The translations under genes and the position numbers were made by a program. A stretch of 64,000 nt of DNA from contig JAVJNT010000001.1 in NCBI GenBank assembly GCA_040217175.1, positions 372,001 to 436,000 of the forward strand, read 5' to 3'. The notes beneath the pieces were generated by a model that was not told where the DNA came from, ran no database searches, and worked only from the letters and a program-made list of their open reading frames with translations. This document shows positions 26,044-34,274 of the stretch, piece by piece. How positions within the stretch are numbered: the stretch's first letter is position 1; each line of letters opens with the position of its first letter. This DNA is from Phycisphaerales bacterium (lineage in GTDB: Bacteria > Planctomycetota > Phycisphaerae > Phycisphaerales > UBA1924).

Positions 26044-27371
26044 AGATCGAACTGCGTCCCCTCGCCGACATCACCCCGTACGAGAACAACCCCCGGATCA
26101 ACGACCAGGCGGTCGATGCGGTCGCCGAGAGCATCGCCCGCTTCGGGTTCCGCCAACCGATCGTCGTGGACGAGGCCGGCGTGATCATCTGCGGGCACAC
26201 CCGCTTCAAGGCCGCGACGAAAATGGGTCTGGCCCAGGTGCCGGTGCATGTCGCGACCGACCTCACGCCCGAGCAGATCCGGGCGTACCGCATCGCCGAC
26301 AACCGGACGGCCGAGCTGTCCGAGTGGAACATGGAACTGCTGCCGCTCGAGCTGGCCGACCTTCAGGACGTCGGGCTCGACTGGTCGCTGCTGGGCTTCG
26401 ACGATCGCGAGTTGCAGAAGATGCTCGATCAGGGCGCGAAGGCCGGGCTGACCGAACCCGACGCGATCCCCGAGCCACCCGACGAGGCGACGACGGTTCG
26501 AGGGGACATCTGGATCCTCGGCGAGCACCGGCTGATGTGCGGCGACTCGTCGCTGCCAGAGGACATGGCGCGGCTGCTCGCCGGCGAGCCAGTGCAGCTC
26601 GTGAACACCGACCCGCCCTACAACGTTGCGGTCCAGCCGCGGTCCAACAACGCGTTCGTGACCGGGCAGACCAACTTCGCCCCCAAGAAGCAGCACGCCA
26701 GCAAGCGCGACCGCGGGCTCGACGCGAAGCGCAAGGCCGGTCCGAGCAAGGGCACCACCACCAAGCTGCGAGCCAAGGACCGGCCGCTGGCGAACGACTT
26801 CGTCTCCGACCAGGAGTTCGACCGGCTGCTCATGGCGTGGTTCCAGAACGCGGCCGACGCGCTCGAGCCCGGGCGGGCGTTCTACATCTGGGGCGGCTAC
26901 GCGAACATCGCCAACTACCCGCGGGCGCTCGAGGCGGCGGGGCTGAAGTTCAGTCAGCAGATCATCTGGCACAAGATGCACCCGGTGATCAGCCGCAAGG
27001 ACTTCATGGGTGACCACGAGTGGTGCTTCTACGGCTGGCGCGAGGGCAAGGCCCACGTGTTCCTGGGGCCGAACAACGTGCCGGATGTCTGGCAGGTCAA
27101 GAAGGTCAACCCGCAGAGCATGGTTCACCTGACCGAGAAGCCGGTCGAGCTGGCGGTGCGGGCGATGCAGTACTCGTCCAAGCCGGGCGAGCGGGTGCTC
27201 GACATCTTCGGCGGCTCCGGGTCGACGCTGATCGCCGCGGAGCAGACCGAGCGCAAGGCACTGCTCATGGAACTCGACCCGCTGTACTGCGACGTGATCG
27301 TGAAGCGCTGGGAGGAGTTTACGGGGCGGAAGGCCGAACGAGAGAAAGCCCCGGCGACGGCCGAGGCGTGA
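26040..27371 (+). CDS. ParB-like domain fused to N4/N6 DNA methyltransferase
   Basis: 443 residues. Residues 1-95 form a ParB/Srx-like domain ('YENNPRINDQAV', 'PIVVDEAGVIICGHTRFKAA'). The methyltransferase part has catalytic 'DPPYN' at 191-195 and the SAM motif 'VLDIFGGSGSTLIAAE' near 390-405, an order typical of beta-class N6-adenine or N4-cytosine enzymes. Between them is a basic insert. No restriction endonuclease is adjacent, so it is an orphan phage methylase, likely protecting phage DNA or timing packaging. The target site is unknown. Confidence 0.9.
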   Translation: MKIELRPLADITPYENNPRINDQAVDAVAESIARFGFRQPIVVDEAGVIICGHTRFKAATKMGLAQVPVHVATDLTPEQIRAYRIADNRTAELSEWNMELLPLELADLQDVGLDWSLLGFDDRELQKMLDQGAKAGLTEPDAIPEPPDEATTVRGDIWILGEHRLMCGDSSLPEDMARLLAGEPVQLVNTDPPYNVAVQPRSNNAFVTGQTNFAPKKQHASKRDRGLDAKRKAGPSKGTTTKLRAKDRPLANDFVSDQEFDRLLMAWFQNAADALEPGRAFYIWGGYANIANYPRALEAAGLKFSQQIIWHKMHPVISRKDFMGDHEWCFYGWREGKAHVFLGPNNVPDVWQVKKVNPQSMVHLTEKPVELAVRAMQYSSKPGERVLDIFGGSGSTLIAAEQTERKALLMELDPLYCDVIVKRWEEFTGRKAEREKAPATAEA

Positions 27372-27391
27372 GGGAGGGGGACGCGATGCGG

Positions 27392-27754
27392 TCAGTCGCT
27401 CGGGCCCTTCTCTCGGAGGGCGTGGTATTCAGTCATCCCGTCGAGATGGACATCGGTCGTCGCCGGGAAGTTCCGCCGGCGCTCGGTGGTGACGATGCCG
27501 CGCTCGAGCAGGAACGCCAGCGCCGTCGCAGCCTGGGTGACCGGGATCTGCGCCGCGGCGGCGAGCGTCTCGACGGTGTCGCCGTCGCCATGCTCATCGA
27601 AGCGCCAGCAGACACGCTTGAGGGCCCACATCGTGCATCGGTGCTCATAGGGCGAGCCGACCCTGGGGACGACGCTGCGCACCAGGCTGCCGTCGGCGTC
27701 GACGCAGAACGACTCGGTGCGCTCGGGCCGGGGCTCTTGGTCGGGCCGGTACAT
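27392..27754 (-). CDS. Small winged-helix-like protein, unknown
   Basis: 120 residues. The middle, 'DTVETLAAAAQIPVTQAATALAFLLERGIV' (key pattern of helix, turn, recognition helix and wing 'VTTERRRNFPA'), resembles a MarR/ArsR-like winged helix. It immediately follows the HARE-HTH gene on the same strand with no gap. It is probably a transcription factor of the phage regulatory cluster. Confidence 0.6.
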   Translation of the reverse strand: MYRPDQEPRPERTESFCVDADGSLVRSVVPRVGSPYEHRCTMWALKRVCWRFDEHGDGDTVETLAAAAQIPVTQAATALAFLLERGIVTTERRRNFPATTDVHLDGMTEYHALREKGPSD

Positions 27755-28273
27755 TCAGCGGCCCCCCTTCGGCTCGGCGGCGACGAACAGACCTCGGTCG
27801 GTCTTCTTGAAGCGGGCCGCGTCGCCCTTCTTCGAGATCTCTCGGATGATCGCGGCGTAGAGCGTGGCGTGCGGCGTCTTGCCGCTGGTGGTCCAGCCCG
27901 CCGCGATCGCCCGCTCGGCGATGGCCTTAGCAGCCAGGGGCTCGCTCGCTTCGGCGAGGACCTTCGCGGCGAGGTCGAGCCCGCTCGGCTTGCGATCCGT
28001 CGCGGGCTTCTTCGGGCGCGGCTGCTTGGGGACTTTGCCCTTCGCGTACGCCTCCAGATTCGCGTCGTTGGCGATCTCCTTCGGGCTGGGCACCTCGTGG
28101 TCCTGCGAGACGGCCTTGGCCTGCCGGGCCCGCTTGGTCTTCGCCGCGCCCTCGGCTCGGGCGGCGCTCGCGGACATGCGGGGCGTCTTCTTGGCCGGGG
28201 TCTTCTTCGGGGTCGCCTTGGTGCTGGCGTTCTTGGTGGTCGTCTTCTTCTTGGGGGTGGTCTTCTTCGTCAT
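27755..28273 (-). CDS. Lys-rich protein with HARE-HTH (HB1/ASXL) domain
   Basis: 172 residues. The first ~60 are a Lys/Thr/Ala-rich tail similar to histone H1 ('TTPKKKTTTKNASTK'). The last ~75 match the HARE-HTH domain: 'LDLAAKVLAEASEPLAAKAIAERAI', 'TPHATLYAAIIREI', 'RFKKTDRGLFV'. This domain occurs in eukaryotic chromatin proteins and RpoE delta of Firmicutes. In phages and planctomycetes it probably binds DNA non-specifically or bridges to RNA polymerase. A good ribosome site (AAGGAG) precedes ATG 28273. Confidence 0.8.
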   Translation of the reverse strand: MTKKTTPKKKTTTKNASTKATPKKTPAKKTPRMSASAARAEGAAKTKRARQAKAVSQDHEVPSPKEIANDANLEAYAKGKVPKQPRPKKPATDRKPSGLDLAAKVLAEASEPLAAKAIAERAIAAGWTTSGKTPHATLYAAIIREISKKGDAARFKKTDRGLFVAAEPKGGR

Positions 28274-28292
28274 GTCGGTACTCCTTCGTGTT

Positions 28293-28326
28293 CCAAAAAC
28301 AGCGAAGCCCGCAACGAGCGGGCTTC
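28293..28326 (-). terminator. Intrinsic terminator after the DUF6900-like gene
   Basis: GAAGCCCGC (28304-28312) pairs perfectly with GCGGGCTTC (28318-28326) over a 5-base loop. On the minus strand the stem is followed by GCTGTTTTT. It ends transcription from the small genes at 28340 and 28580 before the HARE-HTH gene. Confidence 0.8.
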
Positions 28327-28339
28327 AGAGGGGTCGGAT

Positions 28340-28549
28340 CTAAATGTCCCGGTTGCAGGCCGGGCATGTGGTTCGTGTTGGCGCGGCCGACTTGCGGCCC
28401 GCTTCGTACGCCCGTTCGAGCGCTTCCTTGATCGACCAGACCGAGAGGTCGTGGAAGTCGAGGCTGTCCATGTTGCGGGCGTCGAGGGTTTCGAGGCCGA
28501 GGGCCTCGCGGGCGATGCGGTTGATGGGGCTGTCGCGTGCTTTGCTCAT
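28340..28549 (-). CDS. DUF6900-like small protein with Cys pair
   Basis: 69 residues. 'NRIAREALGLETLDARNMDSLDF' then 'VWSIKEALERAYEAGRKSA' matches, from memory, the DUF6900 pattern of small plasmid and phage proteins. A C-terminal 'CPACNRDI' pair might bind zinc with a partner. Function unknown. It lies upstream of a strong terminator. Confidence 0.65.
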   Translation of the reverse strand: MSKARDSPINRIAREALGLETLDARNMDSLDFHDLSVWSIKEALERAYEAGRKSAAPTRTTCPACNRDI

Positions 28550-28579
28550 GGTCGTCTGCTCCTCCGGGGTGCGGTGCGT

Positions 28580-28837
28580 TCAGTTGGCGTCGGCGTCGTC
28601 CGCTTCGGCCAGGAAGTCCTCGATGCGCTCGCGCTCCATCCCGCTCATGCTCATCACCAGCTCGATCAGCCCCTCGCGGATGCGGCCGAGGTCGCCCGGG
28701 TAACCCCAGTGCTTGTCGGCGAGCGCTGCCCGCTTGGCGTGGGCGTCGAGTTCCATCTGCAGGACGTCGATCAGGCGGGCGATGTCGCTGCGGCGCTTCG
28801 CGTAGGCCTGGCTGGCGGTCTCGTTCGTGGTCGTCAT
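28580..28837 (-). CDS. Small helical phage protein, unknown
   Basis: 85 residues from ATG 28837 with AAGGAG eight bases upstream. Almost entirely helical with many charged residues ('AYAKRRSDIARLIDVLQMELDAHAKRAA', key heptad leucines). There is no membrane segment. It is the first gene of the minus-strand regulatory cluster and is divergent from the packaging genes. Confidence 0.6.
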   Translation of the reverse strand: MTTTNETASQAYAKRRSDIARLIDVLQMELDAHAKRAALADKHWGYPGDLGRIREGLIELVMSMSGMERERIEDFLAEADDADAN

Positions 28838-29019
28838 GGCGTGGTCTCCTTCGGGTGGTCCCGGCGTTGGTTGGGGCCGCGGGGATCCGCCCCGCGTGTG
28901 ACACATGAAGCCATGACACTTGGCCAAAGGGAAGGCGTTTTGGCCTGCATTTGCAGATGTTTTCGAGATTCTGGGGTGATGTGGGGCGCGATGTGGCGGC
29001 AAGGTCCGGGAGGTGCGCG
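28838..29019. promoter_or_regulatory. Divergent control region between regulatory and packaging genes
   Basis: About 180 bases separate the minus-strand gene starting at 28837 from the plus-strand gene starting at 29020. It contains the short palindrome CTGCATTTGCAG (28945-28956). Promoters for both directions should lie here, but no -35/-10 pair is convincing. Confidence 0.35.
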
Positions 29020-29259
29020 ATGACTCCCGAACACGCGCCTAGCGACGCCAGGCCGCAGCGCCTCAACCCGGCCGCGATGTCCCCGGCCGATGTGGCCCGG
29101 GTACTCACCCGCTTGGGCGCAAGCCCCGTCACCGAAGGCATGCTCCGGGCGGACATCGACGCCGGCGCACCGACCAACGCGGACGGCAGCATCAACCTCG
29201 TGCAGTACGCCGCGTGGCTTGTGCAGCAGATGAGCGCCGGGGGTGGCCGTGGCGAGTGA
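29020..29259 (+). CDS. Small protein paralogous to terminase N-terminus, possible small terminase
   Basis: 79 residues from ATG 29020 with GGGAGG upstream. 'MSPADVARVLTRLGASPVTEGMLRADIDAGA' and 'DGSINLVQYAAWLV' resemble residues 13-65 of the next protein, the large terminase. This suggests a small DNA-binding winged helix. Position directly before the large terminase fits a small terminase subunit, though it is shorter than most. It overlaps the next gene by 17 bases. Confidence 0.6.
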   Translation: MTPEHAPSDARPQRLNPAAMSPADVARVLTRLGASPVTEGMLRADIDAGAPTNADGSINLVQYAAWLVQQMSAGGGRGE

Positions 29260-31540
29260 TTCACCCAAGATCGATCCGCGCTCGCTCAAGCCGTCGGAGA
29301 CGTGCCGGCTGCTGAACTCCACCCCGCTGGGAGAGGTGATCAACGAGCGGCAGCTGCACCGCCACCGCACCCGTGCTGGGTTCCGGATTGGGGATGGGAA
29401 GACCGTCGACTTGTTCCGCTACACCGCCTGGCTGGTGGCGACGCGCCACGAGCCGAAAACCGAGCCAGCCGAGGATGAACTTTCCGGCTACGACGCCGTG
29501 CGCGAGCGGGCCCGCGAGCGGAACAAGGCCCTCTCGCTCTCAGGCCGGAACATCGGCGAGCTTCCACCGGTCGGGAACCCCGAGCGCAAGCGCCGCTGCA
29601 TCGAGTCGTTCAAGGCGTTCTGCGACACTTACTTCCCGCAGACCTTCCATCTGCCGTGGTCGGACGATCACCTCAAGGTGATCGCCAAACTGGAGACGGC
29701 GGTGCTCGAGGGCGGCCTGTTCGCGATGGCCATGCCGCGCGGCAGCGGGAAGACCACGCTCTGCGAGACGGCCTGCCTCTGGGCGATCCTGATCGGGGCC
29801 AGGCCGTTCGTGTGTCTGATCGGCTCCGACGAAGAGCACGCGGCCTCGATGCTGGAGAGCATCAAGAGCGAGCTGGAGAACAACGACCTGCTCGCCGACG
29901 ACTTCCCAGAGGCGTGCTATCCGATCCGCTGCCTGGAGGGGATTCACCAGCGGGCTTCGGGGCAGCTCCACAAGGGCGAGCCGACGCACATCGGATGGAC
30001 CGCCAAGGAGATCGTCCTTCCCACCATCGAAGGATCCGCCGCGTCGGGCGCAATCATCGCCGTTGCGGGGATCACCGGACGCATCCGCGGTATGAAGCGC
30101 AAGCGTCCGGATGGCCAGAGCGTCCGCCCGTCGCTCGTGCTCATCGATGACCCGCAGACCGACGAGTCGGCCCGGAGCCCCAGCCAGTGCGCGGCACGGG
30201 AGCGCGTGCTCGCGGGGGCCATCCTCGGCCTCGCCGGGCCGGGCCAGAAGATCGCCGGGCTCATGACCGTGACGGTCGTGCGCCCCGACGACCTAGCCGA
30301 CCGGCTGCTCGACCGCGACAAGCATCCCCAGTGGCAGGGCGAGCGGACGAAGATGGTCTACGCCTTCCCGGCCGACGAGGCGCTATGGGCCAGATACGCC
30401 GAGATCCGGGCCGAGGGACTGCGGGCCGACCGGGGTCTCTCGCAGGCGACATCCTTCTACAAACGGAACCGCAGGAAGATGGACGCGGGTGCATCGATCG
30501 CCTGGCCGGCGCGGTTCAACCACGACGAGCTGAGCGCCGTCCAGCACGCCATGAACCTCAAGCTCCAGGACGAGGCCGCGTTCTGGGCCGAGTACCAGAA
30601 CGAGCCGCTGCCCGAAGTCGCGGCGGACGACGACCTGCTCACGCCCGAGCAGATCGCGGCGAAGACCAACGGCATGCCGCGGGGTGTTGTGCCCATCGGC
30701 TGCACGCGTGCGACGGCGTTCATCGACGTGCAGGGCAAGCTGCTGTTCTGGCTCGTCGCGGGCTGGGAAGACGACTTCACCGGCTACGTGCTCGACTACG
30801 GCGCGTGGCCGGACCCCAAGCAGCAGTACTTCTCGCTGCGGGACGCGCGGCGGACGCTACTGACCGAGTTCCCAAGGGCGGGCCGGGAGGGCGCGATCTA
30901 CGCGGGGCTCGAGGCCCTGACCGGCGAGCTGCTCGGCAAGGCGTGGCGGCGCGACGACGGGACAGACCTGCGCATCGAGCGCTGCCTGATCGATGCGAAC
31001 TGGGGACAGTCGTCGGACGTGGTGTACCAGTTCTGCCGCCAGTCGCCCCACGCCGGGATCGTCATGCCCAGCCACGGTCGGTACGTGGGCGCGAGCAGTA
31101 TCCCCTTCAGCGACTACAAGCGCAAGCGCGGTGAGCGGGTCGGGCTCAACTGGCGCGTGCCGCTGGTGACCGGCAAGCGGGCCGTGCGGCATGTGGTCTA
31201 TGACACCAACTACTGGAAGAGCTTCACGCACGCGCGGCTGGGCGTGCCCATGGGCGACCCGGGCTGCCTGTCGCTCTTCGGCCGCGAGGCCTCACGGCAC
31301 CGCCTGCTCGCCGATCACCTGACCAGCGAGTACCGGGTGAAGACCGAGGGCCGCGGCCGCACCGTCGACGAGTGGAAGCTGCGGGTCGCGGGCCTCGACA
31401 ACCACTGGCTGGACTGCCTGGTCGGGGCGGCGGTCGCGGCGTCCATGCAGGGGGCGGTGCTGTTCGGGACGGACCACAAGGTCGCGGCGAGGCCTCGTTT
31501 GCGGCTGTCCGCTCTGAGGAAGTCTCGCACGGGGTTCTGA
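29243..31540 (+). CDS. Phage terminase large subunit with extra N-terminal domain
   Basis: 765 residues (GTG start at 29243 or 29249). Residues ~13-70 repeat the pattern of the preceding small protein. The packaging ATPase has Walker A 'MPRGSGKTT' (Gly167-Thr172) and Walker B 'SLVLIDD' (297-303). The nuclease half shows Asp-rich strands 'ATAFIDVQGKLLFWLV', 'RCLIDANWGQSSDVV' and a late 'DNHWLDCLVGAAVAA'. It resembles the gpA-like/TerL group. It packs DNA into the prohead. A minus-strand toxin-antitoxin cassette follows instead of the portal gene. Confidence 0.92.
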   Translation: MAVASDSPKIDPRSLKPSETCRLLNSTPLGEVINERQLHRHRTRAGFRIGDGKTVDLFRYTAWLVATRHEPKTEPAEDELSGYDAVRERARERNKALSLSGRNIGELPPVGNPERKRRCIESFKAFCDTYFPQTFHLPWSDDHLKVIAKLETAVLEGGLFAMAMPRGSGKTTLCETACLWAILIGARPFVCLIGSDEEHAASMLESIKSELENNDLLADDFPEACYPIRCLEGIHQRASGQLHKGEPTHIGWTAKEIVLPTIEGSAASGAIIAVAGITGRIRGMKRKRPDGQSVRPSLVLIDDPQTDESARSPSQCAARERVLAGAILGLAGPGQKIAGLMTVTVVRPDDLADRLLDRDKHPQWQGERTKMVYAFPADEALWARYAEIRAEGLRADRGLSQATSFYKRNRRKMDAGASIAWPARFNHDELSAVQHAMNLKLQDEAAFWAEYQNEPLPEVAADDDLLTPEQIAAKTNGMPRGVVPIGCTRATAFIDVQGKLLFWLVAGWEDDFTGYVLDYGAWPDPKQQYFSLRDARRTLLTEFPRAGREGAIYAGLEALTGELLGKAWRRDDGTDLRIERCLIDANWGQSSDVVYQFCRQSPHAGIVMPSHGRYVGASSIPFSDYKRKRGERVGLNWRVPLVTGKRAVRHVVYDTNYWKSFTHARLGVPMGDPGCLSLFGREASRHRLLADHLTSEYRVKTEGRGRTVDEWKLRVAGLDNHWLDCLVGAAVAASMQGAVLFGTDHKVAARPRLRLSALRKSRTGF

Positions 31541-31575
31541 TCAGTACACTGGCTTCGCTGGGCACTGTACCGTGA

Positions 31576-32271
31576 TCAGCTTGACGACAGGCCCTTCTTC
31601 TCAAGCCAATCCGAATATGCGGAGCAGTTGCTATGTCCTTTCTTTCGCTGGATACGGCCGAGTGTCGTATTGTCGATGCGCCGCTGAAGGAATGAGCACG
31701 CAGCTGCAAACTGCTCCACGGGAGTATCCTTCACCTTGCACCCGATTTCCTTCTGGTAGGCAATGCGGATCAAGGGAAACTTCATCGGCGTGCCGGTTCG
31801 TTCGCAATCCCACTTCTTCATCTCGTTGTAGCGATCGATCAGATAGTTAAGGTAGTTTGCCATGTTCGGATGCTCAGATACAGTCCCCGGCATGACGGGC
31901 GACCGGACGCTTCTCTGACCGGAGCGGACTGTCAGAGATCCCACATTGAGGTCGCGACCAGCCGCGAAGTTGTTCGTGCCGACGAGTCGAAGCATCGATG
32001 GCTGTTCCGAGCTTGGCCTCGTCAGTGTCGTCCGCGAGGAGTGTTTAGCCTCATAGAGATCCTTCTTGGACAGGCCGCCGCGCTCTGCCTTCGCGTGGCA
32101 TGATGCGCAAAGGACCAGCATCTGTTCTTCGACGTGCTCTGATGGATCTCCCTCGATGTGGTGAATTTCCAGCGTCCTCACGTCGGGTTCACCGCACACA
32201 CAGCAGGAACTGCCGCTCTCTTGAAACAAGCGTTTTTGGAGCTGTGACGGAATGGTTCGCCGCTTCGACAT
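31576..32271 (-). CDS. HNH endonuclease with extra C-terminal domain
   Basis: 231 residues from ATG 32271. HNH core: 'CCVCGEPDVRTLEIHHIEGDP' region with Cys pair, His-His and a second Cys pair 'LCASCHAKAE' (residues ~17-58). After a linker containing 'AAGRDLNVGSLTVR' there is a ~90-residue C-terminal domain ('YLNYLIDRYNEMKKWD') not recognised with certainty. Free-standing HNH enzymes near terminases can assist packaging, but this one is on the opposite strand next to AbiE genes, so it more likely belongs to the inserted cargo. Confidence 0.75.
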   Translation of the reverse strand: MSKRRTIPSQLQKRLFQESGSSCCVCGEPDVRTLEIHHIEGDPSEHVEEQMLVLCASCHAKAERGGLSKKDLYEAKHSSRTTLTRPSSEQPSMLRLVGTNNFAAGRDLNVGSLTVRSGQRSVRSPVMPGTVSEHPNMANYLNYLIDRYNEMKKWDCERTGTPMKFPLIRIAYQKEIGCKVKDTPVEQFAAACSFLQRRIDNTTLGRIQRKKGHSNCSAYSDWLEKKGLSSS

Positions 32272-32423
32272 GAGTGATGATACCTCGACAGGCTGAGGAA
32301 GGTTGAGCGGTATCAAGCATCGCTCGTGAAGGCCAGGCCACAACGGGATCAAGTGCACCACAGTTTTTCACAAATATGGTGGATTTGATCCATCGCAGAT
32401 GGGTTCCCCGCACCGGGTCATGG

Positions 32424-33392
32424 CTACTCACCGTGGTGCTGCCGGACATTCTGGGCTTTCCACGCGATCAGTGGATGCCCGGCGACGCGCTCAGCAAGAT
32501 CTGAATCTGCGGTGATCAACTCCGGCCGGGCTTCACCGTGATCGAGCAGCCGATCGAGAAACTCCCGCTCATTGTCCCGGAAGGGGAGCAATCGCTCCAG
32601 GCCCTGTTGGCACTCGGATACAAGACGCCGAGCCCAGTCCTCAAAGTCCCCGGCCTGCTCTCGTGTTTGATGGCGGAGTACCGGGACCAGTTGGTCCTGC
32701 AGTTCCTGCGGTTCAAAGGCGATGTCATCGAGCGTGACAGTTCTCCAGTCCTTCCGATTCATCGCACCGATTGCGACGAACCCACTACGCAGTCGTGTGT
32801 CGTCAAGATCGCTGCGCCCGAGCAAGGCGTGGGCATCGAACAGATCCCTGCTGGCATGCCGGGCGAACAGGGCCGCGAACTTCCCTGCGGCGATCTCGTG
32901 GATGTCGAGGACCGGTACCCGCTGGGCGGAGAAGTGGCCGAGCGGGCGCGAGTCCATGGGCCCCGCCGGCCACAGCGGGATTCGGAACATGAAGTTGAGA
33001 TCGACTTCGATGTTGCCGTTCCCGCCCAGCACGCTCTGGTATCGCATCCGCCACTTGCCGCCCGCGTGGTCCGCGGGCGCTCGGGTGATCGCGAGCCCTT
33101 CGGCCTGGCTGACTACTTGGATCGCGCGCTCGACCTCGGGCCGCTCGGCGAGCATGGCCTCCCGGTCCGTCGAGCCGATGTAGTTCAGGTCGATGTCCAC
33201 CGACAGCCGAGGCACATCGAACAGGAAGAGATTCAGCGCTGTGCCTCCCTTGAGCGCCACACGCTCCTTGAGGTGCGGATGCTTGCGGATCGCTTCGAGC
33301 AGTGATAGAAGTCGCGCGACTTTCTCCAGGATCTCTGGGCGGAAGGACAGCGAGGCGGACTCGGCGAGCAGGCGCTCTCGTGAAAGATTCAT
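32424..33392 (-). CDS. AbiEii/AbiGii-family nucleotidyltransferase toxin
   Basis: 322 residues; AAGGAGG precedes ATG 33392, and the ATG overlaps the stop of the antitoxin (ATGA). The nucleotidyltransferase motif is 'ALKGGTALNL' (Gly49-Gly50) with 'LSVDIDL' (Asp66, Asp68). 'IEVDLNFM' and 'DIHEIAAGKFAALFAR' follow in family order. AbiEii toxins transfer nucleotides, in related enzymes onto tRNA, and stop growth on phage infection. It forms a type IV toxin-antitoxin pair with the upstream gene. Confidence 0.92.
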   Translation of the reverse strand: MNLSRERLLAESASLSFRPEILEKVARLLSLLEAIRKHPHLKERVALKGGTALNLFLFDVPRLSVDIDLNYIGSTDREAMLAERPEVERAIQVVSQAEGLAITRAPADHAGGKWRMRYQSVLGGNGNIEVDLNFMFRIPLWPAGPMDSRPLGHFSAQRVPVLDIHEIAAGKFAALFARHASRDLFDAHALLGRSDLDDTRLRSGFVAIGAMNRKDWRTVTLDDIAFEPQELQDQLVPVLRHQTREQAGDFEDWARRLVSECQQGLERLLPFRDNEREFLDRLLDHGEARPELITADSDLAERVAGHPLIAWKAQNVRQHHGE

Positions 33393-34192
33393 CCGACCTC
33401 CTTCCACGTCTGCTCGGCCAGTTCCAGCGGCACGACTATGTTCCATGTGCTGACCATGCGGTTCGCTTTGGTCGCGGCTCGCTCGATGTAGTGTGGTGAC
33501 TTCGGTCGCTGCCTGCGGAGCGTTTCCAGGTGCACGGGCTGGACGGCGAGTCGGCTGGCGTGCATTTCCAGGAAGTAGCCGACCTTGGCGACGGTGGTGG
33601 CGGAGCCGAGCCGCAGCGCGTACTCGACAAGCTCATCGAGGTCGAAGTACGGCACGGACTCCAGCGAACGCCAGACCTCTTCCAATCCGCCAGAGAGATC
33701 GAGCCGGTCGAGCACGTCGACGCAGGTTCGTTCCAAGGTGGTCACGCGAACATCCAGACCGAGCCGGTCTACGACACGGACGCCCATCCGGTGATCGTGA
33801 TCGAGCGCCTTGGGCACGCGGACCGGCTGGAACGAGAACGACCGCACTTTGGCCGGGCGGCTTGAGGTCCTGGTGAGGTACTGGTACTGCTCGAAGACGC
33901 TGTGGGCATATCCATGGAGTTCGAGGGCCGTGTGGTATGCGAGCACCGCGTCGGGAGCCATGCGGGAGGCGACCAGATACGGATCGACGGAAGCCGTTGC
34001 CGGATCGCTGCCCGTTGGAACGGTCATGTAGAGGCCGCGTCTGAGCCGGACGATGCGGCCTCGCGACTCATGGTGGGCCAGAACGGACTGCCGGGTCGCG
34101 CTGTGGCCCGAGCCCATCTGCCGGTGATGCTCGGCAAACTCGTCGGCCGTGAAGACCGGATAGCGTGCGAAGAAGCTCTCTGGGTCCATCAT
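33389..34192 (-). CDS. AbiEi-family antitoxin and repressor
   Basis: 267 residues from ATGATG at 34192/34189. It has the N-terminal winged helix ('YPVFTADEFAEHH...' to 'RIVRLRRGLYMTVP') and the 'LVASRMAPDAVLAYHTALELHGYA' core of AbiEi proteins, followed by 'RVTTLERTCVDVLDRL'. The protein neutralises AbiEii and represses its own promoter by binding upstream repeats. Frames extending to 34492 run through the promoter and are not real. The promoter, palindrome and direct repeats upstream fit autoregulation. Confidence 0.9.
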   Translation of the reverse strand: MMDPESFFARYPVFTADEFAEHHRQMGSGHSATRQSVLAHHESRGRIVRLRRGLYMTVPTGSDPATASVDPYLVASRMAPDAVLAYHTALELHGYAHSVFEQYQYLTRTSSRPAKVRSFSFQPVRVPKALDHDHRMGVRVVDRLGLDVRVTTLERTCVDVLDRLDLSGGLEEVWRSLESVPYFDLDELVEYALRLGSATTVAKVGYFLEMHASRLAVQPVHLETLRRQRPKSPHYIERAATKANRMVSTWNIVVPLELAEQTWKEVG

Positions 34193-34222
34193 ACTTGAAT
34201 TCCTTTGCCGAAACCTGGCCCA

Positions 34223-34251
34223 ATGATACTGGTGTCGGCAATCAGAATCAA
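34223..34251 (-). promoter_or_regulatory. Sigma-70 promoter of the AbiE operon
   Basis: On the minus strand TTGATT (34251-34246) and TATCAT (34228-34223) are separated by exactly 17 bases. Transcription would start near 34215, about 23 bases before the antitoxin ATG at 34192. The -35 box overlaps the palindrome described next. Confidence 0.75.
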
Positions 34252-34274
34252 GTCTCTTGATCCGGAGACTTGAT
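34247..34274. promoter_or_regulatory. 10-bp inverted repeat operator overlapping the AbiE -35
   Basis: ATCAAGTCTC (34247-34256) and GAGACTTGAT (34265-34274) are perfect inverted copies over an 8-base spacer. The left arm covers most of the -35 box. AbiEi proteins bind repeats in their promoter, so this is the best candidate operator. Confidence 0.65.

Noticed and set aside
27020-29023. Plus-strand 667-codon frame over the methyltransferase end and the regulatory cluster
   Set aside because: It crosses five genes with good ribosome sites and domains on the other frames; no protein-like features.
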